The position numbers were made by a program, and so were the translations under genes. Below, in pieces: positions 17,876 to 26,716 of a DNA stretch of 64,000 nucleotides; position 1 is the first letter of the stretch; every line of letters begins with the position of its first letter. The stretch comes from Rhodospirillaceae bacterium (lineage in GTDB: Bacteria > Pseudomonadota > Alphaproteobacteria > UBA8366): assembly GCA_002724395.1 (NCBI GenBank), contig PBOR01000035.1:1-64000 (forward strand), given 5' to 3'. Below the pieces are notes generated by a model, which saw nothing but the letters and a program-made list of their open reading frames with translations, did not search any database and was not told where the DNA came from.

Positions 17876-19096
17876 CTAAATTACGTTTTTATCCTTAAGA
17901 TCTTGTAGCTCCTCATCGGTCAATTTTAAGAGCTCGCTATAAATTTCTTTATTATGATGCCCAAGCGATGGGCCGAGCCAATCCACGCTACCGGGCGTTG
18001 CAGATAATCGAGGAACCACATTCGGAACCGCGAGAGTTGCTGTGCGTTCTTCGTCCAGGTGAACAATGTTTTGGCGCGCGGCATATTGTGGATCCTCGAA
18101 GATTTCATCTATCGCGGCGACAATCCCACAGGGCACTTGTGCGCTCTCGCATAGTTCAATGACTTGTTTTTGTGAGTATTGTAGGGTCCAGTCGCTCACC
18201 ATACCGTCTACCCCGGCACGGTCAGCATCTCGTTGTTGGATTGTACCGTACTTTCCATCTGCCGCCACATCTCCATGACCCATCAATTCGGCCAAGCGCT
18301 TGAAAATCTTATCATTGGTACATGCGATAGCGACCCAGCGGTCGTCCTTAGTGGGATAGTGGCTATGGGGACATACATTCACAGTTGCAGCGCCCATACG
18401 CTGGCGGATCGTACCACACCGATCGTACGCGGGGGCCAATTCATCAAGAATTCGAAAGATCGGCTCGTAGAGACCTACATCGATATATTGTCCGACCCCG
18501 GTTGCCTCTGCATGGCGAAGGGCGGCGAGTACCCCAAAGCCACCGAATACGCCCGCTAGGTAGTCCGCTAATGTGGCGGACCCCGGCGTGGCAGGCGCAC
18601 TGTCGGGATCGCCGGCAAGAAAGGAAATGCCGCCAAATGCATTGCCAATGCGACCAAATCCAGGCTTATCCTTATAGGGGCCGGTCTGCCCATAGCCGGA
18701 AACTCGTAGCATGACCATCTGCTCGTTGATTCCATGTAATACATCCCAGCCAAGGCCCCAACGTTCCAAGGTACCTGGCTGAAAGTTTTCGGTGATCACG
18801 TCGCATGTGGTCACAAGCTGTTTGAACAGTGATGCGCCTTCCGGCTTACGGAGGTCCAAGGTGACACATTTCTTATTGCGGGCTTCTGATAGCCAAACGA
18901 GGGTATCACCGCAGTCGTCTACAGTGCCGAGCTTTCGGCAGCCGTCTCCCACATTGGGAAGTTCGACCTTAATAACATCAGCCCCAAATTCGCCCATCAT
19001 GGTGGCGCAAAAGGGCGAGGCGATGTAGGTGGCAATATCTAGCACGCGCAGCCCTTCAAGTGGCCGCTTGGGATTGGATGGCTTATTTACAGACAT
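17876..19096 (-). CDS. Class III (CaiB/BaiF family) CoA-transferase
   Basis: 406 residues, full length for formyl-CoA/carnitine-CoA transferase relatives, which move CoA between carboxylic acids through a covalent Asp intermediate. Family marks: GLRVLDIATYIASPFCATMMGEFGADVIKVE split over residues 15-45, then NKKCVTLDLRKPEG near 75, ITENFQPG near 101, SGYGQTGPYKDKPGF near 135 and LADYLAG near 170 with the probable catalytic Asp. The substrate cannot be told. It diverges from the ComA-like gene with a 131-bp spacer and may serve the same catabolic region. Confidence 0.9.
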   Translation of the reverse strand: MSVNKPSNPKRPLEGLRVLDIATYIASPFCATMMGEFGADVIKVELPNVGDGCRKLGTVDDCGDTLVWLSEARNKKCVTLDLRKPEGASLFKQLVTTCDVITENFQPGTLERWGLGWDVLHGINEQMVMLRVSGYGQTGPYKDKPGFGRIGNAFGGISFLAGDPDSAPATPGSATLADYLAGVFGGFGVLAALRHAEATGVGQYIDVGLYEPIFRILDELAPAYDRCGTIRQRMGAATVNVCPHSHYPTKDDRWVAIACTNDKIFKRLAELMGHGDVAADGKYGTIQQRDADRAGVDGMVSDWTLQYSQKQVIELCESAQVPCGIVAAIDEIFEDPQYAARQNIVHLDEERTATLAVPNVVPRLSATPGSVDWLGPSLGHHNKEIYSELLKLTDEELQDLKDKNVI

Positions 19097-19227
19097 GGAT
19101 GGCTCCGAAAGACGTCAGGTATGACCGTGTTCTATTAGATTGGCACATATTTTCAAAGCGACTCCCCTTGGCCGAACGACGTAAAGGCAATAGAAAGAAG
19201 TACAAATGAATTATCGGGAGAACGGAA

Positions 19228-20049
19228 ATGGCGGTCGAAGAAACCGACGAACGGGGTTATTACACATACGAACGACTTAAAGCACCGACGCGCCAAGGGA
19301 AGCCGCGAGAAACTGGTTTGACGGCTATGATTGATGTTGGGCCAAGCGATTTTGGTTGGATAGGTCCGCGTGGATTGAAAGATCTTCTTGATTTCGGTGC
19401 GGAGTTCATTGATTACGCTAAGATTTTTGCCATTAACGCGTTGGATTATCCGCCGCCGCTCATTCGGAAAATGGTGGGCATCTATAAAGATTATGGTGTG
19501 ACGCCTTTTGCTGGCGGAATTCTATTTGAAACTGCTTACCAACAAAATGCAGTCGATGAGATGATTACTCATTTAAAGCGGGTCGAAATTGATACGCTTG
19601 AACTATCCGAAAATTATGTTGAATTGGAACATGACGTGCGGATGCAACAGATTGATCTACTGCAGAAAGCCGAGCTAACTGTTATTTATGAGTTTGGGCG
19701 TAAGATTCCAACGGAGCCGTTAAGCATTGATTATATGGGCTCAATTGTCGAAGAGATGATGGGGGCCGGTGTCGATCACGTCATTCTCGAACAAAGTGAA
19801 ATCGATATGCTAGCTGAAGAAACGCCACAGGCTATGCAAGCGTTGCCGCAGCAGAAATGGTTTGAGCATTGCGTCCTTGAGCCGGATCCGTACTCCTTTC
19901 CGCATCAGCATATTCAGATGATCAAGGATTTCGGGCCGGAGGTAAGCCTGTGTAATGTAACGCCAGAACAAGTGTTGAAGCTGGAAGGCTTCCGGCGCGG
20001 TATTGGGCGGCCTGTCCATTACTCTTATCTCTTCGATGATTTGGAATAG
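19228..20049 (+). CDS. ComA-like protein, phosphosulfolactate synthase family
   Basis: 273 residues with the layout of the ComA/HSA32 family (PEP + sulfite to phosphosulfolactate, first step of coenzyme M synthesis in methanogens). The TIM-barrel pattern is clear: RETGLTAMIDVG near residue 27, FIDYAKIF near 63, YPPPLIRKM near 75, VTPFAGGILFETAYQQ near 91, LELSENYVELEHD near 124 and VIYEFGRKIP near 151. It departs from typical family wording at several sites (for example ELSEN instead of EISDG), so the reaction may differ. A GGGAG site precedes the ATG. The next gene, a ComC-like dehydrogenase, starts 3 nt after its stop, which fits a shared sulfonate-related step. Confidence 0.78.
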   Translation: MAVEETDERGYYTYERLKAPTRQGKPRETGLTAMIDVGPSDFGWIGPRGLKDLLDFGAEFIDYAKIFAINALDYPPPLIRKMVGIYKDYGVTPFAGGILFETAYQQNAVDEMITHLKRVEIDTLELSENYVELEHDVRMQQIDLLQKAELTVIYEFGRKIPTEPLSIDYMGSIVEEMMGAGVDHVILEQSEIDMLAEETPQAMQALPQQKWFEHCVLEPDPYSFPHQHIQMIKDFGPEVSLCNVTPEQVLKLEGFRRGIGRPVHYSYLFDDLE

Positions 20050-20052
20050 CCT

Positions 20053-21111
20053 ATGGCAGAAATGATTCGTGTGCCCGCAGAAGAATGTCGGTATTTATGC
20101 TCTCAGGCATTTGAGCGTAATGGTATGCTGCCGGAAAATGCTGATCGTGCCGTAGAGCAATTTATTCTATGCGATTTGCTCGGAATTCCAACGCATGGGG
20201 TTCTCCGGTTGAGCCACTATATTGGTCGTATTCAAGTCGGTGGGATTAATCCCAAGGGCGAGATAAAGGTTGATAGAAAGACATCCGCGCTTGCGATTGT
20301 CGACGGCGCCAATACGATTGGTACAGTCGTTGCGTCGCACGCCGTGGATGTAGGCATTGAAATGGCTCGTCAATCCGGTATTGCTTTTATCAGCGTGAAA
20401 AACAGCAATCACTTTGGTGCCAATGCCAGTTTTGCGTGGAAAGCGTGTAAAGCTGGTATGATTTCTATGTCTGGCACCAATGGCGGGCTTACAATGCCGG
20501 CGACCGGCGGCAAAGCGCAGGTCGTTGGTAACAATCCTATTGGATACGGGGCACCCAGAAAGAGCGGTAAACATTTCATTTTGGATTTTGCGCTCAGCGT
20601 ACAATCGCGGGGGAAAATTAGGCGCGCTGCTGAATTGGGCGAGCCGATTCCCGAGGGCTGGGGGCTCGGTCCGGATGGAAAAGATACGACAAATGCGGCC
20701 GACGTGTTGCAGGGGTTCGTCTTACCTGTAGGGGGGCATAAAGGATACGGCATGGCACTGGCGGTAGATATGTTAAGCGGCGTACTCAGCGGCGGTGCTT
20801 TTTCGCCACACACTAAATCCCAGTTTTTTGAAGCCAATGAACCGTCTGGCATTTGTCATTATTTTACTTTTATCGACCCCGAAAAAATGATTGGCTTAGA
20901 TGCTTTCCAGGACCGATTGGAAGAATATTGCGACTGGATTAAAGAACAGCCGGCCGTCGATCCTAATGTGCCGGTGCGTGTGCCGGGAGAACGGGCCGCG
21001 GACGCTTATGCGGAAAATCTAGAAAAAGGCATTCTTGTGGATGCTAATCACCATAAGCGTAACCAAGGTTTGGCTGATGGTTCCGTTAAAGGTGTCATTC
21101 CGAAAGGTTAG
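20053..21111 (+). CDS. Malate/L-lactate dehydrogenase family (Ldh_2) enzyme, ComC-like
   Basis: 352 residues, the length of NAD(P)H-dependent Ldh_2 enzymes such as malate, ureidoglycolate, 2,3-diketogulonate and L-sulfolactate (ComC) dehydrogenases. Marks: GIPTHGVLRL near residue 41 with the catalytic His, KNSNHFGANASFAWKA near 116, GNNPIGYGAP near 159 with the cofactor-binding fold, and PVGGHKGYGMALAVDM near 228. Being 3 nt downstream of the ComA-like gene makes sulfolactate a reasonable guess for the substrate, but other 2-hydroxy acids are equally allowed by the motifs. The stop overlaps the convergent gamma-glutamyltransferase gene by 4 nt. Confidence 0.86.
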   Translation: MAEMIRVPAEECRYLCSQAFERNGMLPENADRAVEQFILCDLLGIPTHGVLRLSHYIGRIQVGGINPKGEIKVDRKTSALAIVDGANTIGTVVASHAVDVGIEMARQSGIAFISVKNSNHFGANASFAWKACKAGMISMSGTNGGLTMPATGGKAQVVGNNPIGYGAPRKSGKHFILDFALSVQSRGKIRRAAELGEPIPEGWGLGPDGKDTTNAADVLQGFVLPVGGHKGYGMALAVDMLSGVLSGGAFSPHTKSQFFEANEPSGICHYFTFIDPEKMIGLDAFQDRLEEYCDWIKEQPAVDPNVPVRVPGERAADAYAENLEKGILVDANHHKRNQGLADGSVKGVIPKG

Positions 21112-22664
21112 GCGGCGACCGTCGCCGATGGTGGCGTCATTATGTGGGTAAAGCCTGCGAATTCACCTGACTTAGGATCGCGCAGAGCGATATTGGGGCA
21201 GGCATACAGGTGGGGGTACACCGTATTCTCACCAACGAAAACTGGCATCTGTTCGGCTATTGCATCGCGGACCTCGGAAGACAATTCCGGATCTACAGTG
21301 GCGCGTCCTTCGCCGCAGACATCGATGCGAGGTGCATGGGCGACCACATCCAGGTCCATACCTGAGACGCCGATCATGGAGAGCACTTGGAAGACTGCTG
21401 GCATAATCCGCCTGCCGCCAGAGGCGCCAATAGCGAACCACGGCTGTCCGTCTTTTTCGATAATTGCCGGACACATATTGGATAGCGCTTTTTTGTCTGG
21501 TGCGAGACTGTTGGGTTTGCCGCTACGGGGATCAAACCAATAAATGCCATTATTCATAAGTATACCGGTTTCTGGTAACGTTACCCGGCTACCGAATACG
21601 GATAATAATGTCTGCGTGAGGCTAACTAAATTACCGTCCTTATCCGCTACTGTAAGATGGCTAGTGCAGCCGTCGCCAATATCGCCCATTGTGTCGAACC
21701 TTTCTCGATAGGCTTGCTCGAGAGCGCACGCCCAATCCGCAAATGTCTTTGCTGTGGGGGGTCCTTTATCTGGGGTTGAGGGTCCAGCTAGTTCTATGAC
21801 CCGCGCCATTGTTGGCCCTGCCGTCATATCAGGGGCTGCGTGCACGGTTATGCCTTTGTAAGGAATCTGCAATGAGGCGGTTTCGGTGGCCTGGTAGGAG
21901 GAAAAATCCTCCAAGCATATTGTGCTACCACCTTTTCTGAGATCAGCGACCACGGCTTTTGCGAGATCACCGCGATAAAAATCACTCCAGCCAGCCTCCG
22001 CTAGTCTTTGCAATGTGTTGGGTAGATTACCAAGAGGTGATAGTGAAATCGGTTTTCCTTGAATTGGCTGTAGGGGCAGATTGTGTTCGTCCAGGTAGAT
22101 CCTAGCGGAGGTGGGGTAATCTTTTAGTTCCTTCGCTGCACCCAGGCACCGCAAGGACATATGCCAGGTGATTGGTAATCCCTCGTTAGCAAGCTGAATC
22201 GCAGGCTGTAGTAATTCGTTCCACGGTATTGTGCCGTGTCGTTCATGGGCTAGCGCAATGCCAGCAATCTGCCCTGGGACAGCGATAGCCGAATAGCCGA
22301 TAATGTTGCGATCACCCGCAACGCTCGGCCAAGCAAAAAGGTCGCCGCTTGTGTTGTCGCCTTCCGCGAGAGGATAATCGTTTGGGTTAAGGTAACGGGG
22401 AGAACGCATGCCCATGTGGATAGTTCGGTAATCGTTTTTTTCCGCAAAAGCGAGTTGCATATACCCGCCACCGCCAAGCCCGCTCATCCAAGGCTCCACG
22501 ACTGAAACTGCGAAGGATGTGGCGATGGCCGCATCTATAGCGTTGCCGCCCGCACGGAGGACTTCCGCGCCAATTTTGGATGCCAAATAGTGCTGGCTGG
22601 AAACCACTCCGTTTTTGCCTCGGACAACGGGCTTTTTAAGATCCCATATTTGATGGTAGTGCAT
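21108..22664 (-). CDS. Gamma-glutamyltransferase family protein
   Basis: About 518 residues from ATG at 22662-22664, chosen because the longer frame would run through the divergent MmgE/PrpD start and its extra residues look non-coding. Ntn-hydrolase that is cleaved into two chains before a Thr: the site is GDGCTSHLTVADKDGN near residue 342 of the protein, with the nucleophile Thr in CTSH. AGGNAIDAAIA and GLGGGGYM near the N-terminus, and GASGGRR near 425, are typical. No signal peptide is seen, unlike periplasmic E. coli GGT, so it is probably cytoplasmic. It may hydrolyse a gamma-glutamyl or related amide rather than glutathione. Confidence 0.9.
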   Translation of the reverse strand: MHYHQIWDLKKPVVRGKNGVVSSQHYLASKIGAEVLRAGGNAIDAAIATSFAVSVVEPWMSGLGGGGYMQLAFAEKNDYRTIHMGMRSPRYLNPNDYPLAEGDNTSGDLFAWPSVAGDRNIIGYSAIAVPGQIAGIALAHERHGTIPWNELLQPAIQLANEGLPITWHMSLRCLGAAKELKDYPTSARIYLDEHNLPLQPIQGKPISLSPLGNLPNTLQRLAEAGWSDFYRGDLAKAVVADLRKGGSTICLEDFSSYQATETASLQIPYKGITVHAAPDMTAGPTMARVIELAGPSTPDKGPPTAKTFADWACALEQAYRERFDTMGDIGDGCTSHLTVADKDGNLVSLTQTLLSVFGSRVTLPETGILMNNGIYWFDPRSGKPNSLAPDKKALSNMCPAIIEKDGQPWFAIGASGGRRIMPAVFQVLSMIGVSGMDLDVVAHAPRIDVCGEGRATVDPELSSEVRDAIAEQMPVFVGENTVYPHLYACPNIALRDPKSGEFAGFTHIMTPPSATVAA

Positions 22665-22732
22665 TATATGACTGAGCCCCTCGATTTTCCTGCAGGTCAA
22701 ACTATACTCCGCCGCAACGAAGGAGAAGACCA

Positions 22733-24133
22733 ATGCAACTTGTATCTACAGACACTGATGTTAATCAATCCCCGACTACAATTCTTGCCGAGTTCGCGAC
22801 CGGCTTGCGTTATGAGCACATTGATGCTGCTAGTTTGAACACCGCCCGCCGACATAGCATGGATACTTTAGGAGCTATCTTTGCAGGTGCGGGCCAGCAT
22901 GCGACAGTATGTGCGGCTAAAGCGTTGGATTCGCTTGGTATGACCGGTGACGTGCCGGTGCCGGGGCTGGCTCAACGTTATGATCCGATGTCTGCAGCCT
23001 ATATTACGGGTACAGCGGCGCATGGATTGGAATTGGACGATGGATATAGGGCGGGCTCCGTACATCCGGGTTGTGTTGTTTTGCCGGCGCTTTTTAGTTG
23101 TGCCCATAGTGGTGGATTTAGCGGGAAGCAGTGGATCACAGCTGTTGTGGTAGGGTACGAAATTGTTTGTAGGTTAGCTGCGGCTATGCATCCCCAAGCG
23201 CGTTACAAAGGCTTTCATAATACGCCGGTAATGGGTGTCATGGGCGCTGCTGCAGCGGTGGGCTCACTCCGGGGCTTTGATGAGAAGCAAATGGCCGATG
23301 CACTTGGCCTTGCGGCTAGCAGTGCGAGTGGTATCTTTGCTTTCTTGAGAGGCGGCGGTGAAGTGAAACGAACTCATCCAGGTCAGGCGGCCCGTGAAGG
23401 TATTCAATCAGCCTTCAATGCGGAACAAGGTATGGTAGGGCCAACCGACGTTCTTGAAATTGAAGAAGGTTACTTTGATACGTTTGCTGGTGACGTGGAC
23501 CTGGTAACAGTTATTGAAGGCCTTGAAAACGACGTTCAAAATTCAAAGCTGGTTATGGCTGGCTGTTACATCAAACCATATGCTGCTTGCCGTCATCTCC
23601 ATCCGGGCATTGACGCGATACTCGATATAAAACAAGCCGAACGAATTAAGCCTGAAGATGTCGAGCGTGTTGATATTGGCACTTATAAAATTGCCGTGGG
23701 TCATGCCAATCCAAGCTATGGGGATATGTTGTCAGCGCAAATGAGCTACCAGTTTTGCATAGCAACTGCATTGGAGCGTGACGGCGTCGACTTAGAACAT
23801 TTTGATGATAATTCACGCGCCGAAGGTGGCGTTATCCGCCATGTGCCGAAGATTTCAGCATCTGTGGATGATTACTGCCAAGAAAATTACCCGCGTTTGC
23901 GGGCGGCAAAAGTGACCGTGCACATGGCCGATGGCAGTAGCTACGAGCGCCTGGTTGAGGACCCTTATGGTAGTGCGGGTAATCCTGTCGAGGATGCGGC
24001 GCTATCTAATAAGTTTCAAGGATTGGCACGTCCTGTCGTCGGTGAGGCACGAGCGACGGAAATTGAGCGACTCATTCAGGCCGTTGAGAAGATTGATGAT
24101 ATGGTTGAATTAACCACAATGCTCGGTGGCTAG
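22733..24133 (+). CDS. MmgE/PrpD family protein
   Basis: 466 residues, the size of 2-methylcitrate dehydratase PrpD, cis-aconitate decarboxylase and iminodisuccinate epimerase relatives. Marks: RRHSMDTLGAIFAGA near residue 40, GTAAHGLELDDGYR near 93, HPGCVVLPAL near 110, NTPVMGVMGAAAA near 163, and the GCYIKPYAACRHLHPGIDA segment near 280 (partly GCYIKPYAAC). All-helical domain followed by a smaller alpha/beta domain. The reaction is not readable; dehydratase or isomerase on a small polycarboxylate is the family theme. No prpB/prpC lie nearby. Ends 3 nt from the convergent queC stop. Confidence 0.88.
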   Translation: MQLVSTDTDVNQSPTTILAEFATGLRYEHIDAASLNTARRHSMDTLGAIFAGAGQHATVCAAKALDSLGMTGDVPVPGLAQRYDPMSAAYITGTAAHGLELDDGYRAGSVHPGCVVLPALFSCAHSGGFSGKQWITAVVVGYEIVCRLAAAMHPQARYKGFHNTPVMGVMGAAAAVGSLRGFDEKQMADALGLAASSASGIFAFLRGGGEVKRTHPGQAAREGIQSAFNAEQGMVGPTDVLEIEEGYFDTFAGDVDLVTVIEGLENDVQNSKLVMAGCYIKPYAACRHLHPGIDAILDIKQAERIKPEDVERVDIGTYKIAVGHANPSYGDMLSAQMSYQFCIATALERDGVDLEHFDDNSRAEGGVIRHVPKISASVDDYCQENYPRLRAAKVTVHMADGSSYERLVEDPYGSAGNPVEDAALSNKFQGLARPVVGEARATEIERLIQAVEKIDDMVELTTMLGG

Positions 24134-24136
24134 CGC

Positions 24137-24868
24137 TTAGGGTAAGGCGGGGTCTGGCAAACCTGCCTGCGCAAATCCCTTGGCTCGCAATAGGCAACTA
24201 TCACATTCGCCGCAAGGAGTTTCACTACCGCGGTAACAGCTCCAACTGAGATGTATCGGAGCCGTTAATTCGCTGGCCATACGGACGATATCGGCTTTAC
24301 TCATTTCGATAAGCGGCGTGTCTATTTTGAACGGAATACCGTACTGGGTCCAAAGCTTGCTGCCTCGGTTCAGCGTTTCGACAGCGTTTTCATAGAACTC
24401 GGGTCGGCAATCTGGATAGCCGCTGTAATCTACCGCATTGGCTGCAATAAAAAGTGTCGCCTCAATGTCCTCAGGCGATATGGCATTCTGCTCGATCTCA
24501 CGCAGGGCGTGGCTTTCTAGCCGGGCGGCCGCTAACGTCAGGAAAAAGGTATTGCGGAGTGGTACGTAGGTGATGGGAATATCATCCGCCATATCAGCCT
24601 GACTGCGTCCGGTAGGCAAATCGTAAGTGTCTGCATTAGTCAGCGCGGAATGTTGCGCCAAATATTTGTAAAATGAGACGTCAGCGACGATTTGTTCGAT
24701 GCCGAGGGTCTTCGCAATTTCTGTTGCCGCCGTCAACTCACGCCGATGGGTCTGACCATAATCTAGGGTTAGGGCTGAAAGCTGGTAATCTCTCGATACC
24801 GCGAAGGTGGCGAGTGTAGTCGAATCAAGACCACCTGAAAGCAGCACTAGGCCAAGGCGTATAGGCAT
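24137..24868 (-). CDS. queC: 7-cyano-7-deazaguanine synthase
   Basis: About 243 residues from ATG at 24866-24868, which begins MPIRLGLVLLSGGLDSTT. The longer frame upstream lies inside the neighbouring acyltransferase gene and is rejected. QueC converts 7-carboxy-7-deazaguanine to preQ0 with ATP and ammonia, on the way to queuosine in tRNA. The PP-loop SGGLDSTT is at residues 11-18 and the zinc-binding Cys set is in CYRGSETPCGECDSC near residue 220. LDYGQTHRRE near 36 and VPLRNTFFLTLAAA near 115 are also typical. No queD or queE is visible. The start is 4 nt after the acyltransferase stop. Confidence 0.95.
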   Translation of the reverse strand: MPIRLGLVLLSGGLDSTTLATFAVSRDYQLSALTLDYGQTHRRELTAATEIAKTLGIEQIVADVSFYKYLAQHSALTNADTYDLPTGRSQADMADDIPITYVPLRNTFFLTLAAARLESHALREIEQNAISPEDIEATLFIAANAVDYSGYPDCRPEFYENAVETLNRGSKLWTQYGIPFKIDTPLIEMSKADIVRMASELTAPIHLSWSCYRGSETPCGECDSCLLRAKGFAQAGLPDPALP

Positions 24869-24872
24869 GGCC

Positions 24873-25799
24873 TTATCCTGCGAGGCCCGCATGGGCGGCA
24901 ATATTTGCAAGTGCGGCGGAAGCAATACGAGCTTCCGGAGGGTCGGCTCGGCTGGTGAGTATAACCGGTACCTTAGCGCCAAGGACAATTCCCGCCGCAC
25001 AGCTGTTCATAAAATAAACCATCATTTTAAAGAGTGAATTACCGGTTTCAATATTGGGTACCAACAAAATATCGGCATGGCCAGCGACCGGGTGGGTAAT
25101 TTTTTTTAATTTTGCGGCTTCTGCTGAAACAGCATTGTCGAAGGCGAGGGGGCCAAATACCTGTCCGCCGGTGATTTCAGTCGCCGCACGTTCGGTGATT
25201 TCAGCGGCCTCCATGCTACTAGGCATACTTTCGAGTTTTTCCTCTGTCCCGGACAGAACGGCGACTTTGGGATCTTTGTTCCCAAGCGCGTGAGCTAGGT
25301 CTATGGCGTTCTGGGCTGCCTGTAAGCGCGTATCAACATTGGGTGCGACGTTTACTGCGCCATCGGTGATCATAAGAGGACGGTCACTGCCGGGGATGGT
25401 CATATGAAAAATATGCGTGAGACGGCGACCCGTCCGAAGCCCAAATTCTTTTCTGAGAATGCCAAGCATAAAGTTATCGGTATGAATTTGTCCCTTCATT
25501 AAAGCGGTAACACAACCGTCACGCGCTAAAGCTGCTGCAGTATTCGACGTTTCTGTCTCTGAACTCGTGTCCACGACACGCAGTTTGCTTATATCCCAAT
25601 CAATCCTATTAGCTGTTTTACGAATGGTTACCTCTTCACCCACGAGGACGGGCGTTATTAACCCTTTTTCAAATCCGAGCTTGGCGCTTTCGAGGGGGAG
25701 AGAGGCGTGGGCGCCGACCAATGCGGTTGGCGTCGGGGGTAAGTCCGCTGCGAGTTGGAGAAGGTATTCTGGGCATTCATATGAATCTGTCTGGAGCAT
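24873..25799 (-). CDS. Phosphate acetyl/butyryltransferase family protein
   Basis: 308 residues, the size of Ptb and short Pta enzymes that swap acyl groups between CoA and phosphate. Marks: ALMKGQIHTDNFMLGI near residue 99, the LTHIFHMTIPGSDRPLMITDGAVNVAPN segment near 126 (here MTIPGSDRPLMITDGA), GPLAFDNAVSAEAA near 215 and DILLVPNIETGNSLFK near 242. No acetate or butyrate kinase follows; queC does, 4 nt away. Its position beside a TauE/SafE exporter and a class III aminotransferase recalls taurine/sulfonate gene groups, where Pta recycles acetyl phosphate, but Xsc is not present in the window. Confidence 0.87.
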   Translation of the reverse strand: MLQTDSYECPEYLLQLAADLPPTPTALVGAHASLPLESAKLGFEKGLITPVLVGEEVTIRKTANRIDWDISKLRVVDTSSETETSNTAAALARDGCVTALMKGQIHTDNFMLGILRKEFGLRTGRRLTHIFHMTIPGSDRPLMITDGAVNVAPNVDTRLQAAQNAIDLAHALGNKDPKVAVLSGTEEKLESMPSSMEAAEITERAATEITGGQVFGPLAFDNAVSAEAAKLKKITHPVAGHADILLVPNIETGNSLFKMMVYFMNSCAAGIVLGAKVPVILTSRADPPEARIASAALANIAAHAGLAG

Positions 25800-25887
25800 T
25801 ACTTCGCCTTAGTGATAGGTGTGAGTATCGAGTATAAGTATTAGTTTTAATGCCTTCTGTCCGAAGGTGCACTCGAAAGAAAATCCA

Positions 25888-26655
25888 ATGGTAGAACTCC
25901 TATATCAAGATTTGCAGCAGATCGGTTTTGAAACAGGGGCGTTTTGTTTGGTTGTTGTTTTCATAGCGGCGGTTATTCGAGGCTTTACGGGTTTTGGTTC
26001 TGCTTTATTGTGGGTGCCGACTTTATCACTCGTGCTGCCACCTGTGGTAGTCGTGCCTGTGGTTTTGATTTTGGAGGCGTCCGCTAGTGCCATTATGTTT
26101 GCAAAAGTTCGGCTCTCGGTTGATTGGGCCGGCCTGACTTGGATCTGGCTTGGGTCCGCGATTATTCTGCCTTTGGGAATTTGGTTATTGGCGAGATTGC
26201 CGGTCGATGTGACGCGAACTGCTATCGCAGTAACGGTTTTAGCGGCCGCTGTCTTGCTATGGCGTGGCGTCCGTTTACAATCGAAATTTGGAAGGCCGGG
26301 CTTGGTCGTTACTGGCGGACTAGGAGGGCTGCTTACAGGTCTCATTGGCATACCCGGGCCGCCGGTTTTTTTGTATTATTTGGCAGCTCCGGTTGAGATA
26401 GTCGTCGCAAGAGCTACGATTATGACGTATTTATTTGGACCAGCATGTGTTGCCTGCATCATCAACTACGCGTATGGGCTATTATTCCCATCGATGATTT
26501 TGTTGGGAGCGATGCTGATGCCTGTCGTGGCTTTCGGGAAGTGGGTGGGGCATTTAGGTTTTAAGTATGCTGACCCGGTCATTGCTCGTAAGGTTGCGTT
26601 AGGGCTTTTGTTTATCTCTGGTGTTAGCTTGCTCGTTAGGACATGTTTTTTCTAA
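25888..26655 (+). CDS. TauE/SafE family membrane transporter
   Basis: About 255 residues from ATG at 25888 (a GTG at 25867 would add seven). Strongly hydrophobic with about eight predicted membrane segments in two homologous halves, as in the TauE/SafE/TSUP family that exports sulfite, sulfoacetate or other anions. Family wording includes RGFTGFGSALLWVP near residue 34 and GGLLTGLIGIPGPPVFLYYLA near 150 (seen as GLLTGLIGIPGPP). The aminotransferase gene starts 61 nt downstream on the same strand and may be cotranscribed. Sulfite export would fit sulfonate breakdown, but substrate cannot be read from sequence. Confidence 0.85.
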   Translation: MVELLYQDLQQIGFETGAFCLVVVFIAAVIRGFTGFGSALLWVPTLSLVLPPVVVVPVVLILEASASAIMFAKVRLSVDWAGLTWIWLGSAIILPLGIWLLARLPVDVTRTAIAVTVLAAAVLLWRGVRLQSKFGRPGLVVTGGLGGLLTGLIGIPGPPVFLYYLAAPVEIVVARATIMTYLFGPACVACIINYAYGLLFPSMILLGAMLMPVVAFGKWVGHLGFKYADPVIARKVALGLLFISGVSLLVRTCFF

Positions 26656-26716
26656 CCATCGTTTTCTCCAAACTATTTGTTATCCGAAGATGCACGCTTA
26701 TTTGAGGAAATTTTGA

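Noticed and set aside
22665-22733. Longer start for the gamma-glutamyltransferase
   Set aside because: It would read through the divergent MmgE/PrpD start and adds residues with no family match.
25905-26351. 148-codon minus-strand frame rich in Thr and Pro
   Set aside because: Antisense to the TauE/SafE gene; hydrophobic sense codons commonly leave such frames open.
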